Part shown: in pieces, positions 45,201-59,518 of the stretch
Layout of the letters: the number at the start of each line of letters is the position of its first letter
How positions within the stretch are numbered: position 1 is the stretch's first letter
Assembly: GCF_036373705.1 (NCBI RefSeq)
Contig: NC_089867.1
Location: 17,659,666 to 17,723,665 of the forward strand
Length of the DNA: 64,000 nt
DNA from: Amia ocellicauda
Taxonomy: Eukaryota; Chordata; Actinopteri; Amiiformes; Amiidae
Reading direction: 5' to 3'
Position numbers and translations under genes: made by a program
The notes under the pieces: model-generated
What the model was told of the DNA's origin: nothing
What the model saw: the letters and a program-made list of their open reading frames with translations, nothing else
The model's database searches: none

Positions 45201-48200
45201 AGATAATTTAGATACTTTCTCATGTGGGATTGTGCTATGAGATTAAGCAAGACAAAAACACCACCAAATGTGATGTACACTTTACCTTTCCTGGCGTTCT
45301 CCTCATCTCCCTTCTGGATCAGCATGTAGCGGGGACTCTCGGGAAAGAAGGGCAGGAAGATGAGCTCAAAGACTGCGGGGATTCCAGTGAGAGCCAGCAA
45401 GAGAGGCCAGCCTGTCGCAGATAGCCAAGAAGCCCGTCACACACAGACAGACAGACAGAGCCCATCACACACACAGAGAGAGTCTGTTGTGGAACACTTG
45501 ACATTTCTACAGCATTATTGATCACCAATGGCCAACAGGGTGTTCAGCCTGGGGACGTAGTAGACATGCCCATTATTATATAATCATAGTGATATTATTA
45601 TGAATGAATTATTAATAATTAAAAAATGGCAATATACATGGTGTGCTGGATCTGTCTTGGCAGCATGGTATTATGGAGTTGCTGTAGAGCTGCAGTGAAG
45701 AGCTTGGTTTATCGCACCCTTATGGTTTGAGCGCCTTATAATCTTAACTTATCGAATCCCGCAAGGGGGGAGTTTGTACCTCTGGTGCTGCCCAGAATGC
45801 TCCTGATCCCCAACACCTGGGCGACAAGGATGCCGATGGTGATGAAGAGTTGTGGCATGATGCCCACCGCCCCACGCAGGCTCTTTGGAGAGAGCTCTCC
45901 CAGGTACATAGGCACTACATTGGAGGACAGGCCTGCAGAGAGCCACAGAGGAGGGGAACACCATGAGAAAGATTGCCTTGCTTTCCCTCCCTCCATCTGC
46001 ATATCTGTCTATCGATGTGTATCTGTCTGTGGATCGATATGTCTGTCTGCCTTCATGTCTCTTTCAAAGGTAATGCAGCATGGTCCTGACTGACACCAGA
46101 GGAAGACCAGCAGGGACCCACAGCCCAACACACTCTGCTGCTGATGGTCCTTGTGCCATTAACACAGTGCAGATCTTTCTCCACACTGTCACTGTCAGGA
46201 ATTGCACTAGGGGCTGTATTAGTGTACAGCATTTCAAAACACGCTGTACTATATATACACTGTGCTCTGTGGCTGTTGCGTCGGTGTTCCCAACCTGCGC
46301 ATATCCCAACGAGGAACCGTGAGGCGATGATGATCTCGTAGGAGCCGGCAGCCTCGCTCGCTCCCATCAGGATAGCAGGGATTATAGAGAAGATGTTATT
46401 GAACAGGAGGGTCCCCTTCCTGTGACAAAAATAATTAAGGAATAATATAAGAAGAATAAATATATCTATATATATTTGATGTATGTGGGTTTCATTTTTG
46501 TAAATCACAGAGAAAGGATTGCATTCATTATGCTATTGTTCATGCCTTGCATTCACATTATATTCTCTCATTAGCTTGTGATTTAAGACAGGATTCTGAT
46601 TGTAGTGGCAAGAAAAAAGAGGGCTAATTCGGAGGAGTATGGCTGCTGGCCCAATCAGGAAGCTCTGGTGATTGAAAGTTAATGTAATTAATGACATGCT
46701 TACAATGTGACTGACTGAGGGAACCACTTTAATGCTTAAAGCTTTCTTACTGCTGTACATAACAATATCAGCTACACCCATGAGCCACTGCAATAGGGTT
46801 CCAGCTCACAGGCATGACAAACAATAAATTTAATTCATTAACAAGGTAAAAAACAACACAAGCTTGCTGTCAGTCTGGATTAAAAAAAAAAAACAGAATC
46901 GCAGTCAGTTGTCAGACGTTCGCAGGTTTCAGTCATATGGTCACCTACTCTGACTCCCTGTTGGCAAACTTACCTCCCCAGTTTGTTCACAAGTGGGGCA
47001 ACCATCAGGGATCCAAAGAAGCCACCCAGGGGGTACATGGAGACGGTCAGGGACCACAGCAAGGTGAGCAGGCTGTCATCCACCGGCCTCTCGTAGCGAC
47101 CAAAGTACGTCTGGTTATAAAATTGCTGCATAAACTGCGGAATGAAGCAGAATCAGTAGAACTCACCTGTGATCCACACTCTGTAGCCACACCACTCAGA
47201 TCTCTAGACACATGAATCCTCCCTGCTTGTGTACTCTGCGCAACACTTACGCTGCGATGGCAAAAGTGACGGGATGAAATTCAGCCAGTGATGGATTGTA
47301 TCAGAGATTATGTGTAATGCAGAGACTGGTTTATCTGAATCCACTACAGGATGGAGAGATCTCACCTACACTAATAAATACAGTGTAAAATGCTTGCGGC
47401 TTGGTATTTGTATATGTTTGGTCCCAGTGTGTTTGGTGGTATAGTGTAACTATGCTGGTTTTGATTTACTCTCAAACCATTTAATCGTTTATTGGACTCC
47501 ATGGCCTCCAGCACCACAATGTGATTTCACAGTAATGTGATGCACTAAACTCCAATGTCTGAGGTAGTGTGGGGACTGGAGAAAAAGGATGTACCAGTGT
47601 TGAATGAACAAGTCCTTGAGGTGCACCTCTCTCCGTGCTGTGTAAAGGCTTATTGAGCTGGCATGAAGTAATCCTCTGGGATCCCACTGCACTGACCCGT
47701 CTGCCATTCCCCGTCTCTCTTGCTCAGAAGCTCAAACATGACCCAAGCTTGGGACATTGCTGGCTTTATTTTTGCTATGATTTAAAGCCTCTTGAGTCAA
47801 GAAACATATACAAAAACTGTTGTAAATGTCATTTTGTGGCTGCCTTTCATTTCAAGCTCTCAAAGCCATACCAAGCATGCTTATCTCTGTTTATAACATG
47901 ATACTGTATGACAAGCTGAAGGACACACACCAGGAAGGGAAGCATAGGAAATTGCTGCGTGTTACCGGAGCAGGAGAGTTGATCACAGCCACATTGTACC
48001 CGTACTGGAAGGACGATCCAAATGAAGAAATCAGGGTTGCCAAAGCCAGGACCAGAGTCAACTGCTGTAGGCAGGAAAGTGATGGGTATGGGAACAGGAA
48101 GGACATTTAATCAACTTATCTCAACAAAGTATTTGTATTTGTGTTGTGCTTTGACACACTCACATCCATCATAAGGACAGGTTTGCACAATTCTTTGTTT

Positions 48201-48746
48201 CAAGAAGGGGTGATTAATGATTGTCCATTACTGAATATCTCCAATTGGGGAAATTAAGGCATTTAAGCATTGTGAATTTGCTACACTGTGCATTTCCAAT
48301 CATCAGCATGAGTGCGAATTTAAATGGGAGAGGAAAAACAAATTCATACATAACTAGGGTTCCTGTGAAATATTTAGTGGCACCTTGGTGACCTCATTAA
48401 TGTCACTTTGCCTCACTAGAACATGGCACTGGCAGACATGGACCTTGTCAGTCCTGCACCAAATGGGAAATGGCATATATTTCATATTTAATTTAATGTC
48501 CAGGAGTGATATGGAATACGATCGAGAGCATGATACACAAAGACAAAAAACAACGAAAACAAAGCATAGCAGCTTCAAGTACTGACTGCTCCAAATAGTC
48601 TCATTTCCCACATTTCAAATGCCTGCAATTCCCAAAAAAATAGGTTCTACAGATTGACTACAAAATAAAATACCAAACCACTGTTGAACCAGCTGACTCA
48701 CCCCTTTCCTTTCAGTGGATTTTTGCAGGATAGTTACTCCTTCCAT
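42204..48746 (-). CDS. slc2a5: Class II facilitative hexose transporter (GLUT5-like), 12 exons, 519 aa
   Basis: Twelve-helix plasma-membrane sugar carrier of the major facilitator superfamily, probably for fructose. Exons: 48746-48702, 48064-47966, 47134-46974, 46419-46295, 45932-45780, 45411-45286, 45004-44817, 44430-44320, 43996-43895, 43684-43609, 43413-43286, 42449-42204; the sum is 1560 nt and all phases agree. Visible features: FQYGYN in helix 1, sequon Asn55 (YNQTYFG) in the first outer loop, LGRKG (helix 2/3 loop), Gln171 in [14 protein letters not shown] (the helix 5 Gln linked to fructose in GLUT5), PESPR (218-222), QQLSGVNA (292-299), YYYAD, LGRK (343-346) and PETK (465-468). [12 protein letters not shown] and IYYYAD favour GLUT5 over GLUT7; GLUT9 is less similar. 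Position between ca6 and gpr157 agrees. The Met start is assumed from the first exon, which is poorly conserved. Confidence 0.92.
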
Positions 48747-50644
48747 TGTATTAGGCTAGCTGCTACAAAACAATAAATAAAATCAATTGACCGCTGGCTT
48801 GTAATGCACTTTGGACATCAGAATTTTCAATAATATTTACTGCGTTGGTGGCACAGGAATGTAGTTGATCAGTGACACGGAGCCTGGACAATAATTGACT
48901 AAATAATTGCTCACATAAAAAAAAAAGATACATTCAGATAGCGAAAGAGAGCATTGCACAATCCTAATTCTGTGCTAGTGAAAGCAATATTCATGACGTG
49001 AAGGGAAAAAAATCCCTATCCAGCAGTTTTGAGATATATAATGATGGCTCTTGCTACATTACATCAATAAGAAGCTAACAATCTCAATCACCCAGTCAGA
49101 CCCCTGCCCTCATCATTTCAATAAAGCTACTAATCACCAGCAGCAGGGCTGAAGATCCACGATTTAACAAATAGGAATATTTGCCATTTTATTTTGTATG
49201 TAGGTAATCTGGAAAATCTGTTCAAATCTGTTAAAGTTTTTTTTTTTTTTTTTTTCAAAAATCAAGAGAAATTCCAGCCCAGTATCAGCAGTCAAAATAG
49301 TTATTGAGCTGAAATAATTTCAAATGCTGATGCACACAAAGCCAGGACACATCTGGACACCTCTGGAAAGGCACAGGTAGCTTACACAGTCAGCAGGAAC
49401 ACTTTTCAACCTTTGAGTCGAGAAAGAAATGAAATGCAGTGACTCAAATCTTTCATTTTAAATATTTCTTTATTCATTAACGTATTTAAAATCAAAATAC
49501 AGCAATCATAAAGCATTCATCACTCATTAAATTTGCATTTAATACTAGAAAATCCAAATCATGTGTGAAATAGCTTTGGGAAGTGCACACTGTTCCCAAG
49601 CATACTGAGATGAACGAGCTAACCAGGGCTGGGGTCTGAAAAAGGGAACTGATCCTGACCACGATGGCTACGTTGTAAATACTTCCAGCCTCAGAGTCAT
49701 TGTTAACTTCCCACAATAGGACCCCCATGCGGCGCCCAGAGCCACCACCTGCAGCCGAACAGAAGGGAGATGTCAGCGGAACAATTCCCAGCCTGTTCAA
49801 GAATGACAGCCTTAAATAAACTTGTTGGAACCGAATATCAGCTACCACAGCTTGCAAATCCTCCCCACCACCCACATGTGCATTTCAGAGCGAGGGTAAA
49901 AAAAGGTAAATAAATGGGGTTGAAATGACACTGTGTCATCACATGCCTTAAGCTCAAGTGCCAGCATTAAGACTAATGCACCTGTGATTGGTCTATTATG
50001 ACAGAGGCAGATATTTAAAACTCGGCCACATCACAGTGCCTCTCCTCATTGAGAAGGGCAGCACTCAGTTAATTGCACTCTCTCAGGGTCGGGGGGGCAC
50101 ATGTTCTCATACACGTGCTGACAGAAAAGGTCATGATTGGTTTCGACCAAGGTGAGCCAAGTCCTTGCGGCTTTGTTCATTGTTTGAGCTGTGATCTATG
50201 GGATTGGCTTTGGATTTTTTTTTCTTTTTAAAGAGGTATTGTTTTAAAGAAAGCCATCCATTAAAGCAGACTTGGGTTTGGATTGCAAGCAGAGGACAAC
50301 AGGGCCAGGCCTTCTGGGAAAACACCTGGACAAGTCACCTGGGAAAAAAAAAAAGTATAGAATTAGTGTCTGGGCCGCACTGGGTTTAAACATTATGCTT
50401 AACTAAGGGAGATTCACTCAGCTATCTGAAGGATGAAAAGACTAGGAGAAAAAAAAAAAGACTCTAGAGGCAGTTCAAAGGACAGCAACATGACTAAACT
50501 CAGATCTTAAGGAAATGTCAGGCTCAGAGTAAAGAAACAGACATTTTAGCCGGGAAGACTCGGGGTCCTTGATTCAGATATTCAATGCCCTCCAAGGAGT
50601 GAAGCATGTCAATCAGGAGGGCATCTGCAGCAAGAATGACAATC

Positions 50645-50725
50645 AATCAATTTTAATTTGTTATAGCGCCCTTTGCAAGGTTGCCACAGAGCGCTGCACA
50701 GAATTAAAAAAAAAAAAAAAAAAAA
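50645..50725 (+). mobile_element. Possible retroposon 3' end with A-rich tail
   Basis: TTATAGCGCCCTTTGCAAGG followed by ACAGAGCGCTGCACAGAATT and about 20 A residues resembles a 3' tail found on many fish retroposons (TATAGCGCCTTT...AAGCGCTTTACA). Only this short tail is seen, so the class is uncertain. Confidence 0.35.
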
Positions 50726-53630
50726 GAAAATAAACCATTGGGCACAATAAAAGCCCCAGGGGCGCCCAGGTGGATTTAGGAGCTTTCCTTCACACAAGGC
50801 AGCTATTGGGGGGGTGATTTTTTGTTTTACCCCCAACCCCCACTCCTATTTCCATGTGTGCAGCCGATACTCTGCCTGGCACTGCGGCTGCAGTGGGCCG
50901 AATAAAGAAGCGAGTGCCAACGTTCACCTCCAAACACTTATACAGGCGTACAAATATTTATATACACACACTATGATTTGTTTGCTGCCTTTACTCATTT
51001 TCTTGGGTGCTTTTTGTGAAATGCACAGATAAGGACTTCCTAGAGGCTGAGGTGCAATGCTGGGGACCGACCCGCCTGCCTGCCTGCGGGAGATACTGAG
51101 CGCTGCAGTGGTCTGTGAAGCCCCTGCCGAGCTGCCAGACAAGGGAGAGAGGAGAGAAATGAAACACGCCTTTATACTGCCTCTAATGGCTGGATGTTTA
51201 AATCCAATAGAGCTGTGAGCGGCTGCAGTGTCAATCAGTTACAGGCAGCCCAGAGCCGAAGCACAGCGGGAGGGAGAGGCAATCCTAATGCACAGCATCC
51301 AGGATATTAAGTCTGAGAGAGGGAGAGAGAGACAGGGAGGAAAAGAAAGAAGGTGAAAGTAAAATCTCCTGTTCCTGTAATCATAGGAGGTCAAGTCAAA
51401 CAGAATACAGTCCACAAAAACCACAACCCCTCCCCCGCCCCGAATGGGTTGGTCCCTGATTCTACTTCACAAGGCATTGAACTCCCTTATCAATGCACAG
51501 CGGCAGAAACAAGGGGGAGGTGGATTAAATCACAGATAGCCTCTCTGCAGACTTATTAAGCACGGCCCTCCCATCGGTACAAACCTTACAACTGTGATGA
51601 TTAAACTAAAGAACAAGCACCACTGTTAAAGACTGTCCCGGTGCAGCGGGCTCAGAACAAATCTCTTCACAGGCAGGTGTGTGCGAGAATGACGCTAACC
51701 GCCACTGCGCTCAAACACTCCCGCACCCGCCCCGTGCCGTGCCGTGCCGTGCATAGACCTGCGCAGGTTTACATCACTGTGCAGTCACTGCCAAGTCTCA
51801 AACAAATCTTCCAGCACCACCTGTACATGCCTCCTCACACACGCTGTGAGAGAAGGACATGGTGAACCACAGATAGAGGCTCAAGGGACTTTGTGCTCTT
51901 CAAGGATCAAGAGCTTCCTGGAAAAGGACAACTGGAAACGGCTGCCCTGCGGGAGTAAATCCCCCCCATAGGCATTAAATATAGCAGCTTTTCCCTTAAC
52001 TAATAGGATGACTTCCATCTGTGAGGAAATGTAGTGCAACTCACTCAAAGACTACTTAAAGCATACCAGTCAAGTTTATGTTCCCAAATGGGTGAGATTA
52101 TGTGATATAAGGAGGGTAAATGCTGTCAGACAGAACACTCCGTATTTTTAATTTAAATAAATACCATAGCATATTAATTAAAATAATCCTGAGCTTTAAT
52201 AAACACAAGATGTTTCTTTGCAGTTTCGACATGGTGTTTGTTCTGAGTATTGGGCCTCAATGTCCGCATATGGAAAGTTGATAATCGTTAAAAAAATACA
52301 AAAATACAAACATCGGGAAATTCATACAGTGGCACAAGAGCTTGACAAAATATCCCAGTGCATGTGTCTGAAGGTGAGTGTCTTGACAGGTCTGCTTACA
52401 GAGAAAATAAAGCAGAAAATTACCTTAAGCTGGTTTGTGCAACTGAACACTGGTCCATGGCCTCTGTTGCAACCTCCCTATCTCAGCACAATGTCTTTGT
52501 TTCAGTGTGAATGGGGTATATGACATACTCTGTTCCCAAGACTCACAAAAACAGCTGGTGTTGCTGTGCCAAAAGATTTGGGCACCACCATGTGGCCAAT
52601 GTGATCCACAACAAGTGCCGATATATACACCGTCCCCATTCACTGCAGAGAACCCTTTCCAGCTTACCGACACTGTTCGGTACTGAATGTGACAAATCGC
52701 CCAAGCAAACAAAACCAATTTTCTTGCAAAAACATGCACAGGTGTAACAGGTTTCAGCAATGACAGGTTTAAACCAACTGACATTCACTCACGAGAAGCA
52801 CAATGATTCGAAAGAGAGGGGTGGATAAACTCTCACAATGGCCACTTTTACTGCAGCACTATATTCTGTGTTGGGAGGACGACCACCATCCTCCTCCCAT
52901 CGATATCTCATCAGAGCGTGACGACTGGCTCACCGAGTGACGGGAAGATGCCTTGGCCTAGCAGATATCTGCAGACCCTCATCAATCTTCTGCTCCCGAC
53001 CTGTGGTGGTCTCACTGGAGGGAAGAAATTATAAAACAAACAAAATAAATAAATGAAACTTGAGGCTTTGCATACATTGGACAAAAGAAAAGATTTTTAC
53101 ATTGACATCTCCAATATTTATAGCTTGGATGGGGTCACGCTTAGCAGTCCTTAAAATAAAGCAAAATAACTACGGATACATGATTTTAAGGTGCACCAGT
53201 AGATCATTTTCACTACTGTATATGTCAAGTTCTCCCATCTTGCACAAGGCATTATAGGCCCAGATTAATGCTTTACTTCACAGATTAAATGTGTATTTTC
53301 AATATACCATAAAACGTCTACGTGTTAGCAAGAATAATACAGTTATTTTAGCATGAACCAAATGAAGAGCCCCTCCCAGTGATTTTTGGATCGATATCCC
53401 GTCTGGGCCGGAGACAAGCACCCACTCTGCAGTCCTTCGATCACTCAGGTGCTGCGTTTCTCTCTGGGGATGGCTGAACAATACGTACAGTACATAATAA
53501 ATCACACGTCCCTGGAATAGACACACTTTTAATTAAGACCTCCATTGATTGTCCTCTCATGCTGAAATGGGAAGCTAGAGGTTTTCACATCTGAATACGG
53601 TTTACGTCACTTGAGATTTTACATCTGTGC

Positions 53631-53632
<2 letters not shown>

Positions 53633-53664
<32 letters not shown>
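53633..53664. repeat. TTTA tetranucleotide microsatellite
   Basis: About eight ATTT units in the non-coding gap. Confidence 0.9.
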
Positions 53665-53853
53665 TGCTGCAGAAATAGAACTAAAATGTGAGTGTGTGTG
53701 CATGTATGTGAGAGTGTATTGGGAATTAAGTACCTAAGAAAGTAAGGTAAGAAGCTATGCATGATCCCAGAAGAGCTTTGGACACTGAACACACCAAGAG
53801 ACCAAGGGACAATGTGTGTTTGCAGAAAAGACTAGGACAGGTTTGATATACAG

Positions 53854-53857
<4 letters not shown>

Positions 53858-53886
<29 letters not shown>
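53858..53886. repeat. CA dinucleotide microsatellite
   Basis: About 14 uninterrupted AC units in the non-coding gap. Confidence 0.9.
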
Positions 53887-53889
<3 letters not shown>

Positions 53890-56800
53890 TTTTCTGTATT
53901 CAGGCTGTGGTACAAGCTGGCAACATTTCAAAGGACCATCAAGCCCTGGCTTCCAAATGAAACAGCCAGCTTTGTTGACTTAGTGTTTTACAGAATGAAA
54001 GTGGTTTAAATAACTCAATTTGCGCATCACCATGCCCACACACATCAGTTCATACAAATGATTAACCAACACAGCTGATTTGAGTGCCTTTCTAATAACC
54101 CAGCCCCCCTCTCCCAGTCTGAAGGGCACATCCCACCACTGCCAACCCCGAACAGGCTTTTCTCCTCATCAGCGGATTAAACGTCAGTTCTCGCTCTTAC
54201 AAATGACTCGCTGCCCCCCACTTATCTTTTATATCAGCCGGTTTTAATGCCCTTTAAGTCGAGTTTGAAAGCGATCCCCTCTCAGTCTGTGAGATGCGGC
54301 ACACTTAACAGTATTACCGTTCACTCGCAGGGGAGGTAATTCAAATCCGAGCACGTACTCTAGTAAGACTCGATTTATATGTCCTCCCTTATAAACTGTG
54401 CAATCATTTCTAAGCACTGGCCATAATTCATTGAAAGGGGTTTTGAAGACGACATGCTTTGGATTTTAAGCCTCAACAGACAAAAGCAATGGACTACAGC
54501 GCGTGCAGCTCTGCATGGCTCAGTATGACATCTCGATATAGAAAATGCCTCTCTATACTTACAAATAATAAAAAAGCAAACCCTAGAGCAGATATTATCC
54601 TCATATTACAGAAAATAAAGCTGTAATTTATTCTCTTGATTCTGAAACACACTTCCATAGCCAACACAACATCCTTGCTTCTTTAGCCACACTGTAGCTC
54701 CAAAGAAAACCCTGGCCAAAACAGGGACGTCTGGTACCAGGGCCAAGGCAGGGAGATCTCTGCCACAGCATACACCAAGAGGAATCATTTCCAGGTTATA
54801 GAGCATCTTATCTTGTCCTTTCTCTCTATATATATATATGAACATTGAATCAATTAAGGCATAACTAAAAATATATTTACAAAAACAGCATCCACCAAAA
54901 TACAGAGCTTCCCAAATGGGGTTCTAAGATGAATGCCAACTCATGGACAATCATAAGCCTCCACATGCCTATTCAATTGAGCATGACACAGTCTGTCCAG
55001 CAGAGGTCCTCATTTCACTAAATACAATTTAGAGCTTGTGAATAATCACTGCAGTCCTGGGCATTACTATCCTTGCTGCACAATTATTTCACGAGCGTGT
55101 CATTAATCGAATTAATTGCGCAACATCAATTAAAAGGGAGATCCAGAACATTTAATCTGAGCATCCCCAGGAGAGGAATTGAATTGGAAGCTGGACTTGA
55201 ACTTTAATAATGCAGAGTTTGGAGTTCGATTGCGATTTATCTGCACATTCTTCTTGAAACTTGACTGGTGTGCGCTGAGGCATGTCGTGGTATTAGATGA
55301 AAAGCACTGTCATTGGCCTTGTGCCCCCTGTGAGACTCTGTGACTTACAGCACGCTGGGTCTGCAATTCTGTAGACGGGAACAGAGCACATCTCACAGAA
55401 GACTGAAACTATGCTCACTTTGGGGAAAAACAGAACCTGTCCCCCGAAAAACATAATAAAATAAAATATACTCTGTAATAAACAGACAGACTTGAACACC
55501 AATAGTTACACAGACACATTGACAGCAGTGTACACACATTCAGCCAGGGCTGCATATGCTCTAGTAGGGAGGTTGCGTCTCCCTGGCGTCTGGGTGGGAG
55601 GGGGGATGGTGTCCTGCTTCTAAGGTTTCAGGGCAGGGGGCGGGTGGAAGAGGGGGAGGTCGGTCAGTGTGAACCTGCTGCCTCCCCCTTCCCCTCACAG
55701 AATGCAAAACAAGGTCTCCTGACTCAGGGTCAGACTCAAGGGCTCACCTCAGGAATTGCTTGCTGGTCACAAGGCCTTCTTAACTGGCAGAGAGCCGTGG
55801 AAAACACAGAGCTTCGAGATTACTCAGTGGAGTGCAGCAGAGTGGGAGAGGAGAGGGAAAGGGGGGGGAGAGAGAGGCATCCTTTGGAACAGGTTTGTGA
55901 GGGTCACTTCATGGTGAAAGGAACACCTCGGGGAAATGAAACCAACCCTCCCCCTCCCCGTCTCTTTTGCAGGTGCATGCGACTCTCTGATGCACTTACT
56001 AGTTCTCACACTGCGGTTACAACTAGTCTCTCATGATCTCAAACGCTGCCACTGCGCAGGTCAGGATGCTGCTCAGAAGATCCTGCGGTGTGTAACCCTG
56101 TACTTTCCCCCTGGAATAATAAACCCCCAACCAAATCCCCTTAATGTAGGGACTTGTTTTGACAGTGTAAAAACTACTCCTTATTGGCATTCTACTCAAT
56201 GCCCCGACTGCCAACCTAAAGTGCAGCATTTTTAAGATCACCCTGGTTACTCTGGCTAATAAACTACACAAGGCACAAAAACATCTCGGAGTGTCATTCC
56301 CTTCTGGGATTACCCCCCCCCCCCTGCAAGATATAAATCTATTTTTATGCTCAAGCTGCTCTGTAAACTGGAGGCCTGATCACTCATAGACAATGTTCCA
56401 AAGGGAAAAATATGTCAAAATGGAAAAATCTTTTGAAGGTGAGTGGATATCTAATAAGAAGGTATTCATTCCTTACAATATTGACAGAGGTTTCATGTAA
56501 CACATGGATACAATGAGATGAACATTTTATTTTGTTACAGGCTTCACATAGTGCGGCGCTACAGTATCGGTACTGTACAGACTTTCCTTACCAGTGAAAC
56601 TTGTAAGGACAAACTAGTAAAAAAAATATTAAACTCTTTGGATGCTTTCATTAGGAACAGAAATCTAAAATGTAATATGATGTACACAAGAGAGACAGAT
56701 GTTTATTTACGGTCACTGAAAAGAACAAAAGTCAACTTTCACCTTGCCAATAGTGCAGGCTAGTGAATAATGAATGACCCTCAATAATCTGTCTGCACTG

Positions 56801-57002
56801 ACCTCCTTCCGGTTTTCATGCTCAGCAGTTACAATGGGCTTCCTTCCTTCTTTTTTTTTTTTTTTTTCCACCAAATGCTTGTGGAGGCAGCAGATTAAAA
56901 GTAATGCGTGTGTGTATTTATGTATGCATATATATTTAGGGAACCCCAAAGCAGGTATTATGGGGGAAATAAGTGCTTAAAATTGTATATAGGTTTTATA
57001 TA

Positions 57003-57025
57003 ATATATATATATATATATATATA
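57003..57025. repeat. TA dinucleotide microsatellite
   Basis: About 11 AT units in the non-coding gap. Confidence 0.85.
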
Positions 57026-59076
57026 CTTGCAAATTGATCCTCCTTGTTGAGAAAGTATTTGTACTGTGTGGAGTGAGTAAATATTATATTTGTGTTGGAA
57101 CAGAAATCCAATTTTTTCCTTTTTCTTTCCCAGATTAACATAGAAGCATATTTTTTTTTTTACTCTGGTCTAGCATGAAGGCAAAATGTTCTTCCTGTCT
57201 CATTAAATTTCTAAACAAAAAAACAGGTTCCTTCAAAGGCGCATGATTGTGACTTTTTTTCTGTAGCTGTGACTAAATCCCCCTGTAAAGATTATCCCTC
57301 TAATCCATGGCTAAAACGGTGTAGGGGGCCCTGGTGTGAAAGCCACAGCTCGCACAGCTCCCTCTCTTGAATATTTATAGATATGATAGACTGACAGTCT
57401 CTCAGTTCAGCTGCATTACAAACCTCCACTCATTCACCTTCTGTCTGACTGCTGATCAAAACTAAATTCATAACAGTCAAAATCTAGTTGGAGTTCAGAT
57501 CCCCAGAACACATTGATTACTTTTTGTTTTTCTCTCCCTATTATCCTATAGTGCTCTCCAACCTAGGATTTCAAGAGAAAAGCACAACCTCCCTGGAAAC
57601 ATTATGTAATCACCAACATAATAAAACAATTATACATTAAAACACTAATGCATTGTGTACTACAGGTACAGCTTTTATTTTGACTGTAGTTATGCAATAG
57701 ATGTGTGTTTTGTTTCTGTTTGTTATTTTGCATCAATAGCCCTTCATGACCAGTTTGTACATTTTTGACTTTCTGGCTTAGTTCCTGTAGTCTTGGTTTT
57801 GGAGTCAAAACCGGATGTTAAACAGACTGATGTTAACGCAGAAAACAAATCACTTTTTTTGTATACAGGGATAAAAAACAAGTTTAAAGATGGGTTTGAT
57901 ATCAGAATCTGTGGGTTCCACAATGTATGTTTCTACACAGCTATTTTAAAGCTGAGAAATATCAAATCCAATAGTTACTAATCTGACCAATATATAAAAC
58001 TCCGAGAGAAGGGAACAGTTTCATGTGTTTTTTTAATGAGCTTCACTCAAGTTAAGTGCTGCAGTATAAATGCTACCATCCCCCAAAATAATCTTTAGCA
58101 TTTACAAAACACTCTAATGTACAAACAAATATTCAAAAAAAGCACAATGATTTCTTCACCGAAAGAACCGCAGCCATGTATTCAAAGAGTTCATCAGGCT
58201 ACATGAAGAGTACATTAAAGAAATAAGAAATTTAAACTCTCTCAAAATAATCTCTTCAAGATACTGCATAGAAAGAGTAAAAATACTACAACATTAGATA
58301 AAAGTGCAGATTTGGAGAAATTGTACTTCTCCTTGCTTGACCACAGCTATGTATAACTTTAAATTATTTTCCACAATGAACATCTGGCAGTGATTTTACA
58401 AATACAAGACTGAAGTCCTGTCTTTAAAAGGTTTTCTGTCACTCAGGAAGGCTGTCACATGACTCTCTAGAATGCCTGTGACACCTTTCAGAGGAACGAT
58501 GGTAACAGCAATGATAAGACATGACGTAAAAAATATAAAAACTGACCAAGATAAAAAGAGTAGTGTCACTGATATAGGATGTAAACAGATGTCTGATTTA
58601 TAGTTATAGACTATTAGAAAAAAGGGATTCAGTCCATTGCAGTCAGGTGCAAATTTGAAGACAACCTCAGTGAATATAGCTGATCGCAGTATATTTAGGA
58701 GGGAGTCCTCACTGGAGTATAAAAAAATAATAAAGTCTCGCAATACATTGGATTGTTTGGGGAATTCCATTTCAGTACAGGACAAAGACAGGATTGTGGG
58801 TTCCTCTCACCTCTGTTCTGAATGAAATGCTAATAACAAACATGTCCAAGAAAACAATGATTAAAAAAATAAGATCAATACAGAAAGTTGTGGAACATGA
58901 AAAATGCTAACTGATGAATTTCCCCTGCACTAAGAAAACATCCTTCTTGTCAGTGTGGTGAGTACAGCTGCAATCTGGGAGGGACTAATGCTTTGTTTGA
59001 ATTATTTAAAGAGGAAAGATTTTATGGGATCTCATGAAGTAACCCAAGGGGATTGTACTGACCCGTGTGCCGCAGT

Positions 59077-59082
59077 TTTATT
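59077..59082 (-). terminator. gpr157: Candidate polyadenylation signal of gpr157
   Basis: AATAAA on the minus strand about 440 bases after the gpr157 stop codon. It is the nearest canonical hexamer I found on that strand. Confidence 0.35.
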
Positions 59083-59518
59083 CATATCACACGGCCACCC
59101 CAGGAATGGTCCAACAAGTGAACGAGCCAACGAATCCCCCGACAACACTGCCTGTGTCACAGTAGTGCAACTCCAGAGCAGGAAGGTAAACTAGTATCAT
59201 CTTTGCACTGTGCGAGTAAAGTAACCCCTGTCAAAACTGGAAAATCAGACAATCCAAAGAAAAAATAAACAAAGGATGAGATGTGTGAAAAAGTGACACA
59301 AAACAGAAGACAAACCCAACCTCTCCCTTCGCCACACCCTGTGTTCCGCTCTGTGACCGTACTGGAGCGTTGCGTTGCTGGGAAGCCCTTTAAGGCACAT
59401 TTTGCCGGTAGAAAAAGAGTCTGTGATGTGGGACTGCTGAGCTTAGCGCATTGTCAACGTCAGTGCTCCAGTTTGCCAGCTAGCGCTAGTCAACTCCCCC
59501 AAAGGCCTGTGCCAGTGC

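Larger units (their letters stand above)
48747..59076. other. Region without a recognisable gene between slc2a5 and gpr157
   Basis: About 10.3 kb in which I see no exon of any known family. All open frames are short and lack matching splice partners. It holds simple repeats and a retroposon-like tail near 50645. The promoter and any untranslated first exon of slc2a5 should lie at the low-coordinate side but are not evident. No remnant of a second GLUT gene was recognised. Confidence 0.5.

Noticed and set aside
52425-52788. Minus-strand frames of 119 and 81 codons, considered as a possible extra gene between slc2a5 and gpr157
   Set aside because: They overlap in different frames, have no recognised domain, and no splice partners were found.
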